From assembly GCA_973895155.1 (NCBI GenBank), contig OZ316892.1, forward strand, positions 6,076,001 through 6,140,000: 64,000 nucleotides of DNA, in the 5' to 3' direction. Positions 47,116-59,985 of this stretch are shown piece after piece. The translations under genes were made by a program, and so were the position numbers. Position 1 is the first letter of the stretch; the number at the start of each line of letters is the position of its first letter. The notes beneath the pieces are model-generated. The model saw only the letters and a list, made by a program, of their open reading frames with translations. It was not told the DNA's origin and made no database searches. The DNA is from Marsupella aquatica. Lineage: Eukaryota; Marchantiophyta.

Positions 47116-50100
47116 AATCGCATTCCTTTTCAGGTTTCATGCAGGAGATGATGGTGTCTGTCAAGAAGAAAATGGTTTGCATAACAGTGTCTTAGTAAGT
47201 GCACATCAAAATATGACATGTATCATCCCTCCATATCATGATAAACCTCATTGTTTTTTTTAAATCAATGAGTGCACGCCATATATTACCACATTTTGAT
47301 ATGTGATTAGCAGGGCACGTTCAAAACGGCAAAATCCGGCCCAATTCCAAACACGGAAGTATTGTATAGTCTGCTGTGCCTAAGTGCATGCTCCTAGGAA
47401 GACACTCCAAGCCAGCACTTATCCACATTATGCACTTTATCATAAGTGTATGCCTGTTGCACTTCTCCATATGTGTCTGTTGCACTTTCCAATAAGTGCT
47501 TATAAAATCACTTATGCACTTCCACAAATGTCTTGTCAGGTCAAACACATCAATTTTTCATACCCAGAATCCTTGTAGTGCACAATTCAACTAGATAGTG
47601 CATGAAACTACTAGTTGTCTGCTGCATTTATCAATAAATGCTTCAACATATGTGTTGCAGTCATTGATTAATGCATTTGTACTCTTTTAGACAGAAAATG
47701 TCTTTATGTATTTATTGTTTAGTGCTGGGAAACTTGCACTTACAGACCGTGCATTTTTTGGTGCATTTACAAAAGAATTTGCTCTATTATTGAGGGACTA
47801 CACAACCACCCCGCACTTTCTCACGGAATGCAGTTATACATGTTGCACTTATCAATGATAGACTGTACACTACAGCAATACACTTACTTTTTTAGTTTTT
47901 AACAAAAGTACTTTGCCACTAATGAGAAAGCTCGGGGGTTTGTTTTGCTCATCCCCATGGCCTGTGACACACACTGTTTTACTTTACACCCAAAATTCAC
48001 ATTGTCAGGCCATCTTAAGAAGGAAGCTTCACTTTTAAGGACGCCCCAAGTAGTTTTCTAGGTGTTTTGACCAACTCTGAAATTATAGTTTTCAACACAC
48101 TTGTGCATTTATTTAAACAACTTTGGGATCTCTGTTTCATCTAAAACTTTTCCAGCATGTTCTGTGATGTCCAATGTATTACCTGACAAAGTCCTGGCAA
48201 AGGTTTTCTTTTAACCCTTAGGTCCATTTGCTGATGAGTGCAAAGATGATCAAATATTATAAACTAACCGCCAACAGACAGTTCACTTTGGTGAAGAATG
48301 CCCTCAGTACTTGGGCACAAGCACCAGCTTACCACTTTGGGAAAGGATGCTTCACTTTTATGAAGAATGCCCTGAGTAGTTTGCATGAGCCGCGACTTAC
48401 AGGTCACATATGAGTCAAAACTGTAAAGAGTACTGTCTTAGCAAATTTTGATCTTCTGAGTCAATCCATCCCAACTTTGGAGATCAATCCATGGGGCTTC
48501 AGAGCAAACCCCTCCGTCCATCCAGGCTTTACTTCCCACTAAAGATGTTCCCATATTCCAATTGACAGTACCTTTGCTCTTTTTTAATAATTATGTCATG
48601 ATTACATATATCTAGAGGTATATGCTTAACAACCTCCAGACAACAGTTTCTTGATAATCAGTGCATTATAAGTATGACACCAAATGAAATTGTGGGTACT
48701 TTTATGTTTGAAGACCAAACTAGTATGGTCTTCAATTGTTTAGGGGTTAGGTCTTCATGCATCTGAAGTTTGATTAGAGGTAGGAAATTTGAGCTGCTAT
48801 CTTTATAATGTTCATCGTTGCTTTGTCAGGAATCTTCCTTTGTGCATTCCACCAGGGACAGATCTGTTCGTGTATCTCTCCCACAGACAAACACTTTGCT
48901 GGATTTCTTTGATAAACAGGCTGCACACTTTTGTTAAAAAAATCATTAAATGCTTTCAACCCCATTTTTAACCTTTATACCACACTACCATTAATGACAG
49001 CCAAGAATCCAAACACTCGTCAAATTCTTCAAAATCTTTGTTATTTTTGCAAGCCCTTTTGAATTTGAGTTGCATCATGTATCCTCAACAAAGCAGCGAG
49101 GAGCATAGAAATTGAAGTGGATATAGGAGAATACGCAATAAATAAAATATCAAGAATGATTGATGTCAACATTAAATTGTTACACACCTTGTTGTGGGTT
49201 TTCTTATCAAATATCCTAGCCACATGCTAAATCCATGTGCGACTGCATCTCATTTTTTGGCGCACTCTATCCTGTGGTGGTAACTTCTCATATTCAAAAA
49301 TGTTCACTTCATACATATCCCCTCTAAGCCAAAGTTGCACAGTGACATTGTCCTCTCCAACAACTCATTTCACTAAGCCTACCTCACAACACTATAGTGC
49401 CACCCAGATAGCATGTGAACACTGACCAGAAGACACTCACTTGCCTCAAGTACAATAAATTAATTTCCCTAAACCCTATGACTTGAGTTGTGCTGACAAA
49501 ATGAGAAACAATGAACATGATCTAGATCACATTTTGTAAGGACAATTTGAAAATGAACATTTGAAGACATTACACATATTGTCTTCATATCATTTTTAGA
49601 AAACTTGGTAGTCGTACTATTGGCCAGCCCTAAACCAGTGGTTGACGGTTTGGTCAAGTTGCTTGCACCCATGGAAAGGTTCAGGTAGACTTCAATTGCA
49701 ATACACAATTATGTCATGAATTGGGTTCGCATTCTCATATGCCATAGTACATAGTACAATCCCTGTACAAGAACATTTCACCAGAAACTCTTTGACGGGG
49801 TCGATTGAGTAACAAATGGACTTTGGGGGTTGATCAAACAAGAAAATATTGTTTGGGGGTCTATTATATCTCTTCACTCACTTGTAATAAATTTGCTCTC
49901 CCACAATGCCCGGCACTTGCTTTCTGTCTTGCGTCCCCCGTCCTCCACACACTCGCCCTCTCCAACAACATCACTTTCACAACAACAACATATAAGTAAA
50001 ATGCCAACATTGTCTCACCAACAACCATGCACCCAAATGACACTTCCACAACTATAACATCAAGTACCATAATAGCTAATCTCGTCAAAAGTGGTGGGTT

Positions 50101-51720
50101 GTCTGTTAACGATGTTGTTTGAATCCTGCAAATGGTTGGGATAGGGACAAACTTTTAATTAATGCTTGTTTTCTTGTGTGTTTTGCAACACCATTGTTTG
50201 GCGTCCCACTAATTTGACATCAAAATGTGACAATATAAGGTGTACTATATGATCACTCCATATCATGATAAATCAAAATATTTTGTTGAATTTATTGAAT
50301 GTGATTCTAAATATGTATCTGGATGCCGGCTTCTGAAGTGCAATTACTGAGACACTTGTACTACTTTTTGACTTGACGATAAAAATGTGCACATCAAAAG
50401 GCAATAACTCCAAGTCACGTGTTTGTTTTTTTTGTTGCTTTTTCTTGGGAAATCTGTGAAACCTCACAGAAAGGGAAAAATCAATCACAACTGACAATTG
50501 AACCCAAGACCTATGAATCACTACTTAAGTGAGCTACCTCACAACCATGCCTCTCTGGGCACACGGTGGCAATTCCCTATATTCTCAAAAGCAAAAACTT
50601 TGGTAGTCCATTTACAAAATGAGAAAAAAGAAGGCCAATCCTGACCCTTCATAAATAATAATTTTTTTTGCACCTTCACATCCAACCAAACACTCTCCTA
50701 TCTCAAATGTTTATCCAAACTGCCCGACATGTGCCCTAAACTTGCCAAATGATGAGGGAACGCAAAACATGATGCAGGTATTTTGAACAGTAACATATCA
50801 CAAAATAGATGTCTTAACCCTCAATCCATACTTTCCAGTTACTCCCCCACCTATGCATGAAACCTTTGATGTGCTAAGAATGTCCGGAAGAATGTCTATA
50901 AACATTTTCAAAAGATCTTTCCAATGAGCCCAACATTGGTCAAATATCATCCAGTATGGAAAAGATCACTACAGTAAAAAGAAATTTGTTTCTCTGCCTT
51001 TTTCTGGAAGTCTAGCTATGGAGCCAACAAAAAATGATTTTCACATTTACTGCTGGTCTCTTCATGGAATATTTTGTGCATGGAATTGTAATAGCCAGTT
51101 TGAAAGATGTTTCCAATGAGCCTAACATTTCAAGATTGTGTTGAACAGCTCACAAATCTTGAGTGGTTCTACCTTTCCTTGAACAAAACCCTAAAACTTG
51201 GCCAAAAAAGTTCACATTTTCTCAAGAGCATAGAAAATTACCATGTTTTGTCCTACTCGCAAGTTATGGCCAGTGGCGGTTTAACAAGACTAGCCCCATG
51301 ACCAGTTCACTGAAGGTAAATAGATATGAAAAAAAATCTTAATTTATATATGCTTGTTTGGTTAGTCTTTGTCCCATCCTTGTTTTTTGTCCATCCTCAC
51401 ATCAGTTTTGTATTTTTAGAGTTAATGTCACTTTTGTCCGTTCTCATTTAAAATTAAATTTTGATCTTATTGAATCTCATTATCAGTTTTGTTGTATTGG
51501 GAGTTAAGGTCTAGAGGCTTCACTCTAGACTTAGGCCCTTAAGAGTAGGCTTCAGTGGGGCTTTTATAATATGATGTTGAGCCTGGCTATTGAGGCGTTT
51601 CACTCTGCACTCACACACTCCCAGACGAGACCATCGGTCGTAAATTGAACGGCTGGTTACATGCAAGATGCCTCACATGCAAGACACCTCTCAGACACGT
51701 AGAGTGTAGTTTCTTTTGCC
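47116..51720. other. Long AT-rich stretch without genes
   Basis: No coding frames with recognisable motifs. Between about 47400 and 47880 many copies of CACTTAT / ATAAGTG and GCATTTATCAATAAATGC-like palindromic phrases recur. At 51400-51520 a block ending in AGGCTTCACTCTAGAC matches, in inverted orientation, the region 61060-61220. Confidence 0.45.
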
Positions 51721-51721
51721 A

Positions 51722-52250
51722 GGCCAATCAAGCAATCTGATCCAGTCTCGCCCATCTCATTAAATAGGAAGACAGAGAGTTCACAAATATACAAAGAGAA
51801 GAATCTTGCAGGTATTTAGAAGTCAAGTTTTCTTCTCCCTGGCTAATCAAGCAATCTGCTTGAGTCGAGGCTCGAATCGATAGCCCATTTCGTTAGACTA
51901 GTCAGAGGGAGAGAGTGCCGCCTATTTCCCTAGGCGTTCTCTTCCACAAAGTTCAGAAGTATGCAACGAGAAAAGAGTAAAATCTTGCAGGGATTTTAGT
52001 TAGTTTAGACACAGTCAATTTCCTTTTCCCTGGCCAATCAAGCAATATTCTCACTCAATTGCCCATTTCGTTAGACAGAGTCAGAGAGATAGTGCCGCCC
52101 ATGTCTCTGGGCATTCTCGTCAATACAGTTCAGAAATATGCGAATAGAAAAGAGAAAAATCTTGCAGGGACACACGTTAGCCAGAGTCAGTTTTCTTCTG
52201 CCTGGCCAATCAAGCAACCTGTTCAAATCGTTTGGTCGTTTGGTCACTTC
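51722..52250 (+). repeat. Four irregular tandem units (about 120-190 bp)
   Basis: GGCCAATCAAGCAA or a one-base variant occurs at 51722, 51841, 52032 and 52204. Between them CCCATTTCGTTAGAC, GTTCAGAAATATGC and AATCTTGCAGG recur in order. No coding function is seen. Confidence 0.8.
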
Positions 52251-52252
52251 CT

Positions 52253-52254
<2 letters not shown>

Positions 52255-52293
<39 letters not shown>
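52255..52293 (+). repeat. (GA)n microsatellite
   Basis: A near-perfect run of about 19 GA units. Confidence 0.95.
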
Positions 52294-52295
<2 letters not shown>

Positions 52296-52746
52296 CATCG
52301 AGGGCGGTGAAAAGCTTGCAGTTGGAAGCATTCAGTGGTGAGACAGAATGCTGACCTTTGCAGGACTACGACTCCTCGTCCACCGTGCATTAGAGCCACC
52401 GGCCATGTCCACGTGAGTGATGAGAGTGTGCACTTAGTGTTCAATTGACCGTGATGTACCTCCTCACTGGCACTTTTGCAGGGTCAAATTAGTTTTCCAA
52501 CCACGCCTGGCAGTGTGAAACGGAATTAACTCTCTAATTATCAACCGCACCTGGCTTTACAATGTGAAACGGACTTAACTATCTAATTATCACACTGAAC
52601 TCGGGCATCAGAATCACGCGTGATGAGTCTGTTATAGAAAGAATTGTTTTTTTGTTATTGACGTGTCTTCCAACGTAACCAAAGCTATGAACTGTTCGCA
52701 ATTATTTTTTTATTATGGTCACATTTCATATGGTTTGTTAGGGGTT

Positions 52747-52846
52747 NNNNNNNNNNNNNNNNNNNNNNNNNNNNNNNNNNNNNNNNNNNNNNNNNNNNNN
52801 NNNNNNNNNNNNNNNNNNNNNNNNNNNNNNNNNNNNNNNNNNNNNN
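52747..52846. other. Assembly gap of 100 N
   Basis: Exactly 100 unknown bases, the usual placeholder for a gap of unknown size. Confidence 0.99.
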
Positions 52847-55800
52847 CCCAGGCTTTGCTTCCTTGAGAAAAAAAACTTTCAAATGTTGCTACATTTAGGA
52901 GGCTAGGGTAAGCAAGGGCTTGGCTGTGTACCACTTGAGCTCAGGGGAAGGTCTACTATTTCGGGCAATGGTCTTGTCCGGAGTGCAGGTGCCTTTTTAG
53001 AGTAGGGGCGACCATGGGCTGCTGCTGTGGTTTAGACAGTGTTTAGCCGGAACAATAGTAATGGGGGTCAAGGTGGCAATTTAAATAATTTGAGGACACG
53101 TTATAGGGGGTACGCACTAGTAAAAAATGGTTAGCTGTAAAAAGTACTGTGCATCTTAGTGAATTGAATAAAAAGTGCAAACTTTTAATTCCTGATCCGA
53201 TGAGGGCAATCCAATCCCAATCTTAAACATTGGCAAAGCAACCCCCCTGTTTCAAAAAGAAGAGGATCTTCAAAAATTTCCTGAGATAGTTATTTGTTGA
53301 ACTTCATTAAACCTCAACTACACCTATAGAGAGATAACCAGTACCACTCATTATAGAGAGATAACCAGTACCTCTCATTATCTCATTATAAAGTGCACGG
53401 TGCACAGGTTCACTTGCACAAGGAACGGGCTTGGGCTCCACCTTTTGTGGTGAGTGCTCCACATTCTATGGTGAATATATACACTATTCATCACATGAGA
53501 GGGATGAGCCCCACATTTTATGGTGAGCACACTTATCACATGAGAGGGATGAGCAAAAGCGATGCAGGGAATGGGGCTTTATATGGGCAGGTGTGGTTTA
53601 GAACGTTCTCCATTTTTACAAGTTATTCCGAGCGACACTCTTTCAGAGTAGTCAAATTTTCCCTTAATTCTTGGATTCTCTCAGGACTTTTGTCGATTAT
53701 TACTTAAGCATGGTTCTACATTTCAAGGGATGATCTGGTAGGTTTTTGGGAAAGCAGGATCGAGTAATAATGTCCAATTCATTCTTTTCTGGATAAACTC
53801 TGGCTTCCACCCACAAACGGAAAGAACCTGGACGAGCATCTTGACCAGACCAACTACAGTACAGTGCTTCGTTTCAGCTGACATTGAATACGTTTTCCGA
53901 CACCCTTTAATCTTACACAGACATGCAATTTGTAAGACATGCAATCTCGTGATGGAGCTACGGCAGTCGTTGGTTGGAGATCCTCTTTCCCCTCTCTGCA
54001 ATGTATACATATCGCAAGGAGGACGATTAGGCCATTAAGACGAGCCAAAGTACGTTGCGATCGAGCCAGTCACTCGAAGGCCCAAGCATTTGTTTGTGGC
54101 TATGCCAAGTGAAGACCGATCAGCGTCACCCATTACGTGCAATGTTGCAGAAGAGGGGTTAGCGAGGCAGTAAGTCTGGCTGGATGCAGCTGCAGCTTCT
54201 CCTCTTTGGGACCTACAATAGAGGCGTGGGCATGATCTTTTGGACATGAGATTGCAGGTTTCTAGTATTCTTCCTGAGGGAAATTGACATTGGATGCCTG
54301 TGTGACCAGAACAAAATTATGCTGTTTGCTGCTGAAAATCTCAAAAGTGCGTTGCATTCATGGAGGATGTCTAGTACCAGACCGGCACACTCCGAGTCAG
54401 TGTCCCCATTCGTGGGCTGCCCTCTCTGAACGCCGTCTCTTTGAATGTAATTCAGAAGGGGGAAAAAACAAAACACTGCTAGTCAGTCAAGGAGAGATCC
54501 GGATCTGCTGCGTCGTTCATTATTGCTAAAGGTATTAATTTGATCCCCCAGCGAAATGGACGTGTGATGCGCGAGGACTGCATGGATGGGCTGGTGGAAC
54601 GTTGACGGAAAAGTGGCAGCACTTCACCAGCCGCAAACGTCCATGTAGAGTGAAAATTAATAGTGAATCTTTTCAGGTTCCACTGCCGAAATGAAACGCC
54701 CACCTACTCTCGCTCCCTCTCTCAGTCTCTCTCTCTCGCGTATACCGGCATGCTAAACCTTTTGTTCCCGGGAAACCCCAATTCTCTTGTCGTCTGCACC
54801 GCAGTCCTCCACTCCTCATAGCCTTCCCTTTCACTGTTACACGACCGTGGACAGATGACAGCAGCCTCTGAGCCTCTCCGTTCTCCGAGCAAACCATATG
54901 CTTCCCGTTGGACCTGACAGATCCTGGGGACGGGTGAATTGATGCGTAAAGGTAACACCCTTCCAGGAAGGAGCTATCCGACATAACAGTCCCTTTTGAG
55001 TTGTTCTTAGCTGTTATTTAGGAGAACTCCCGAAGAGAGAGCGCAACGATACAGTACCGTACTTCAAAATATGGCCTCGACTTTTCTGAATTCCGATTTA
55101 CAGTCAAATTCTCAACTCCCACCCAGGCTGTCGCGTGGTGGGGATCATATAAAACAATACCGGCGTCATTTCCCGTTTCTGGATCGTTTATTTTTTCGCT
55201 GGGTAGACACTGTAGGAGGGCAGCCAAAATATAGGACTGTTTTAAACGGACACATGCATCAGCTTTTCAGATCCTTCAATGTCAGCTTTCCCCATCATGC
55301 CTTAGCAGAATCGGGTTAGCGTGAAATTAAATGTCTTGTCCACCAACTACTGTAGACTATTTTTAGGAGTTTAACAGGCACCAGACTGACAGAGACATAT
55401 AGGCAGATACCCGGGGGCAGATAGGCTGCCCTACGGCAGCTTTGACGTCTGTCCACTCTTTCAATCATTGCTAATATAATTAAAAAACAACATGCACAAA
55501 GTATCGTCACTATCGCAAAATCCACTTTAATCTAGGACTCTCATGACTCATGAAGTCATGCAAAAATCCAAACTGCCCCGTGTGCTTGTTCGATGCATGG
55601 TATTCAATAAAAACAAACTGGCGTTCACCAGGAAAAAAAACCCAAACTGCCCATATCACTTTCATAAGCGTATCACTAACTTGGGCACAAGCAGGAAGGG
55701 CAATTCGGAGAATCATGGGAAATGCTCAGAGTGCAAAAATCACATTGACTTGATTGACAAAAGAAGGACATTCAGGACATTAGAATACACAGTAGAGATT

Positions 55801-57050
55801 GTACATACTCAGAAGAAGTTTCGTGCCAGTTGCCTCGAAGGTTTTGGGTTGTGTGCCGCACAAGTTGGAAGCAATTAATTAATTGAGCGCGTTTATGATT
55901 CATTCCAGTGTTAAAAACCAGCCAATGAAGTGCCACGGTGATGCAACAGAGACTTAACGACCATCTGGGGCACAGAACCGACCACGACATGCCTCGCAGA
56001 CAGGAAGAAATTGAGTGAGCAAATCGAGCTTTAATTATTTACTTATAGAACCGTAGCTTCCAATTCGGAAGTAATTAAGACATTACGGACCATTTGGGGG
56101 AGGTCCGCAGAGCACATGACGATTCTAATGCCGCTAGTCTACTATCCACAACCTCTATCAATATCGATGGGATTGAAGCAATTTGACAATGAAAACCTAC
56201 ACCACCGCTAAAGGCCAAGTCTTCTTCGAGAAAAGATTTGGGCCCACAAATGCAACTACCTCGAACCGGGCACTCACCCAATCTGCCAATACCCCTCCAG
56301 AATCTATCTAATCAGCCACATTTGTACGCGCATCAGCGTTCCCTCCGGTGGTTCAGTGTGCACGGCGTATCTAAATCACGTCGATTCTGATACCTAACGT
56401 GTAGGGGACATGTCAATGTGAACCCTCGCTCGTCATTGAGCAAAGAATGAAGTCTCCATGTGGGTCCCAGAGGCGATCAGGATGCTTCTGCACAATTGCT
56501 ATGTTCGCCTTGTTCCCAGAGCTCTTTAGCTGTTCAGCGCAGCCCAATCTTTGAATGATGGAAGTTACCATTCCACATCACAAAATCATGACTGGAATCC
56601 AGGCAGGAGCAGCTTCGATGGCGGAAATTGAAGTGACAGTTCCACAAGCTTCTATGCAATCGGCAAAGCAAGTCGTCTCATCACAACGTTCCTAGCCCAC
56701 CCAACAAGTCAGAGCCTCGACTCAAGGCAATGCATAATAACTTCGGCGAAACGCCCACTGTTTCCGTCCACTTGGCTTTCTGAGCAGTGAGAATTGATCA
56801 ACCGTGTTACACAATCATCGTCCCTAATTGGCACTCCTGTACTTCTTCTGTCACAATATAATGCACCAGCCAACTCATATGCCTAGAAACGACTGCTGCA
56901 CCTTCGTCACAGCACGGGACTCAAGGACTCACTCATCAGCTGTAACAACATTCCTTTCCTCCTATACAAAACCAGCCGACGATGTAAAGAATCTACATTT
57001 TGCTTTACCACTACGGTAGCAATTCGTCCCAGAGCTCGAAGTAGCTGCAA
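52847..57050. other. Non-coding stretch between the gap and the GH55 gene
   Basis: At 53390-53605 a repeat (CCACCTTTTGTGGTGAG ... GGGGCTTTATATGGGCAGGTG) matches 60120-60265. Short frames elsewhere, such as 55543-55878, lack motifs. No gene is supported. Confidence 0.45.
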
Positions 57051-59420
57051 TTAGTGCTTGAACAACGCTACCGTGGCGCAATAGGTATTCCTGTTGTCGC
57101 TGTCCAGGGCAGCGCTGTTGCCATCCAGCGTGACCATGTTCATGGCAGCTTTGGTGCTTAGGCCGTAGAGGAAGACGCTGCTGCAGCTCTGCAAATCGAG
57201 TATGTTGGATTGGCAGCTTTGGGTCAGGAGACAGTCTTGTGCGTAGTTATCAAAAAAGCTGTAGAGGCTGGCTCCATAGATATAGACATTCTGAGAGTTT
57301 ATGATCCGCAAGCCCCATGCTCTTGGGCACAGGTCCATGTCGGATCCGCAGTAGACTGAAAAATCCGGATCCGAGTACACGCTGTTGACGCTGAATGGCG
57401 TCATAGCGTTGGGATTCGCCTGGAAGTAAGGAGTCTCGGTCTGGATGAGTCCCATGTACACGTTTGCTGCATTGTTGATTTGGAAGTTGTACATCACGGA
57501 GTGCTCGGCACTGCTGCCCCAAATCCAAACAGGGCCGGACGAGCTTTCGATCAAGGCACCACGTCCACTGAAGATGTTGATTTGATTATGATCAGCCAAA
57601 TCCAATTCGTGATCCGCGACCCACAGCCACATCCCCTCCATGTAAATGCTGGCTTGCTTCGTGACATGCAGCAGCAGGAATGCTCCTTCGCAAGGAGATT
57701 TCGCCACTGCCGTAACAGTGGGGTTCTTCGAACAGCTATCAGACTGTAGATTGGTTCCAGCAGCGCCTCCAATACGGACGTGCACGTCCCAAATGGCAAC
57801 CGAGCCTTGAGAGGTCTCGGCGACATTCCACTCAATCATGACCGCACCGGGCTGTGGGCCCTGGGTCGCAAAAATAAGGTCCGACATCTCCACCACGCCG
57901 GTGTCACCGGGCTGTCCAACTTGGAACACCGGCTTCGGATTGCCTTCATCTTTAAACGATGAAGACCCTCCAGCAAGAATGATGGGCCAAATCTCTCCCG
58001 TGATGCGTATGCTCTTCGGCACCTTGACGGTGTCCGTGACCAGGTAGGCGCCATGATCGAAGTAGACGACGTCACTAATCGAGGCTGAGTTGAAAAGTGC
58101 TTGAATCGCAGCTGTGTCGTCAGTGACACCATCTCCTTTCGCACCGTAGGCCTTGACGCTGAGGAACGCGGAAACTGGCACATTCTCATACTGCGGCTTG
58201 GATCGCGTGAACACCCGTCCAGAAGAAGAGTCGAGCAGCACTGAAGGTTTCGTGACAGCTGACTGCTTGCCTTGAACGGGAGTGCCAGCATTTGCACCGA
58301 GATACTGTCGGCCTTGCATCCACGAGGCAATTTTCGAGTTACCGGCCAGAATCGTCGCTGCGGTACCCACATTCGACACGGCGACGGGCACATTGTTCGT
58401 CATATCGACATTGTCGAGGATGAGAGTGCCGTTGGTGCCTGTCTCAGTCGTTAGGTAAGAGCTTACAATACCGATAGGTGTGTTGCTGATGATGCTGTCG
58501 ATCAGAAGCACGGAGCCCACAGTCTGGCTCCCTACGCCGCCACAGGACATGTTGATGCCCACATTCGTGGCGCTGTTGATGGTGATCCCGTGCAGCGTCC
58601 ACGCCCAGTTCCAGTTCATGAAAATGGCTGTCTGGCAATTATTGAAGGTCAGATTCCGACTCGTGAATTGCTGGTTCCCCAGAAACGCTCCGTATTGCCC
58701 CCCATTGAACGTGAGGTCCGCCATGAACCCCCCGGACCCATTGTCCATGAAAATTCCCATCTGCCGGTTCTGGCTACCTCCATCGGTGCGCATGTTGAAC
58801 ACAATGTTCTGCAGGCTCGTGGCCTGGGCAACCTGCCAGTGGAGGCAGGCGCCGGCCGTGAAGGGAATCGCGGTGACATCGAGCACGAAATTGCGAACCT
58901 GCCGAAAGAAATTGTTCTGATTAGTAAACCAATTCGCACCTCCGCCAGTATACGGATCCGAATCGATGAGCGCAATGCCTTGAAACACAGCCGAGCCTTT
59001 GATAGTCGGAATCGAAACAGCGTCCCCCACAAATTGAGTATAATAGAGCTGCACCAAAGGCTTGCTGATGGAGTACGTCCCAGGGGGGAAGTAAATCAAC
59101 GCCGGCGTGATGGTGGATGAATCACAGCCCTGCCCGCACCGGCCTCCGTCCAAAATCGCGCTGTTTATGGCATCTGAATCGTCTGCATTGCCATCACCGA
59201 CCGCACCGAAATCCTTCACATTCCGAAACACTTGATATCCCGCATTGCCGAACGCCACCGACCCTTGTCGCTGGATCGACGCTATCCAGTAGCTGGAGCT
59301 CGAGCTAGAGTTTGAGCTCGCAGCTGCAGCTCCAATGCTGCGATGAATTGGGCTTGAAAGCAGCAAGAAGGCAACAACCCATAGAGCATAGATGGTGAAC
59401 CTTGACGATGCCATCGCCAA
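57051..59420 (-). CDS. GH55-type exo-beta-1,3-glucanase, secreted, single exon
   Basis: A 789-residue uninterrupted frame. The enzyme family releases glucose from the non-reducing end of beta-1,3-glucans such as callose or fungal wall glucan. A signal peptide is seen at residues 1-31 (basic/Ser start, then YALWVVAFLLLSS), followed by a Ser-rich linker. Two pectate-lyase-superfamily beta-helix domains form the two lobes expected of GH55: the first starts at VKDFGAVGDG (residues 68-77) with FPPGTYSISKPL and GGANWFTNQNNFFRQVRNF, and the second at VKAYGAKGDGVTDDTAAIQ (residue 422). GRGALIESSSGPVWIWGSS is followed by AEHSVMYNFQ, whose Glu639 is the likely acid catalyst by comparison with fungal GH55. 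Length and layout are those of fungal enzymes. All other intact genes here have introns, and this frame reads visibly GC-richer than its surroundings. The ATG at 59420 begins the signal peptide. Confidence 0.92.
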   Translation of the reverse strand: MAMASSRFTIYALWVVAFLLLSSPIHRSIGAAAASSNSSSSSSYWIASIQRQGSVAFGNAGYQVFRNVKDFGAVGDGNADDSDAINSAILDGGRCGQGCDSSTITPALIYFPPGTYSISKPLVQLYYTQFVGDAVSIPTIKGSAVFQGIALIDSDPYTGGGANWFTNQNNFFRQVRNFVLDVTAIPFTAGACLHWQVAQATSLQNIVFNMRTDGGSQNRQMGIFMDNGSGGFMADLTFNGGQYGAFLGNQQFTSRNLTFNNCQTAIFMNWNWAWTLHGITINSATNVGINMSCGGVGSQTVGSVLLIDSIISNTPIGIVSSYLTTETGTNGTLILDNVDMTNNVPVAVSNVGTAATILAGNSKIASWMQGRQYLGANAGTPVQGKQSAVTKPSVLLDSSSGRVFTRSKPQYENVPVSAFLSVKAYGAKGDGVTDDTAAIQALFNSASISDVVYFDHGAYLVTDTVKVPKSIRITGEIWPIILAGGSSSFKDEGNPKPVFQVGQPGDTGVVEMSDLIFATQGPQPGAVMIEWNVAETSQGSVAIWDVHVRIGGAAGTNLQSDSCSKNPTVTAVAKSPCEGAFLLLHVTKQASIYMEGMWLWVADHELDLADHNQINIFSGRGALIESSSGPVWIWGSSAEHSVMYNFQINNAANVYMGLIQTETPYFQANPNAMTPFSVNSVYSDPDFSVYCGSDMDLCPRAWGLRIINSQNVYIYGASLYSFFDNYAQDCLLTQSCQSNILDLQSCSSVFLYGLSTKAAMNMVTLDGNSAALDSDNRNTYCATVALFKH

Positions 59421-59539
59421 GCCGCACCAAGCTTCTGCTCTCAGAATGCTTAAACCCTTTCGGCCCGTTCATAACCTTCATCACAGCTTTTCACACAGAG
59501 CAGTCATCAGTCCTCAGGACTGACTTCAGAGTGACTTCA

Positions 59540-59985
59540 GCACGAGGAGCCGTTCATTTTCTCGTTCCGACAGTTGTCGCACGTGGCACTCTTTCTGAAA
59601 CCCCACGACTTGGAGAGATCACGCTGTTTGTACACAGAACGTTCGGCTTACGCCCATAGTATCTGGGAAAAGGTCATGCTGCATAACGATATATGATCTG
59701 GATGTCGATCATTTGCGCTCGTGGTTCTCTTTTGTAAACGTGGGACCTGGAGGGGGTCACGGGGTCACGTTACTTGTACACGGAACTTTTTTCTTACGCC
59801 CATAGTATGGGGGAAAAGGTCACTGTACCTAACATTGCCTTTAAGGATTTCAAGAATTGGCGCTCATGGTTCCCTTTTCTAAAGATGGGACTTGGAGGGG
59901 CCATGGGGTCCCGCTATTTGTACAGGGAGCTTTTGGCTTTACACCCATAGTATCCCAGAGAGGCCGTGGCACTTAAAGGATATCT
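59540..59985 (+). repeat. Three 146-bp tandem units upstream of the GH55 gene
   Basis: TACGCCCATAGTAT at 59649 and 59795 and TACACCCATAGTAT at 59940 mark three units. Each also has a TTTGTACA-type segment, GGGACTTGGAGGGG-type and GCTCATGGTTC-type phrases. They lie about 120-570 bp before the GH55 start codon (minus strand), so inside its likely promoter. Confidence 0.88.

Noticed and set aside
47400-47880. Clustered CACTTAT/ATAAGTG palindromic phrases
   Set aside because: Spacing is irregular and the sequence is AT-rich, so a defined element or regulatory array cannot be supported.
55543-55878. 111-residue plus-strand frame with two Cys-x2-Cys-like pairs
   Set aside because: No zinc-finger spacing that holds together, and no neighbouring exons.
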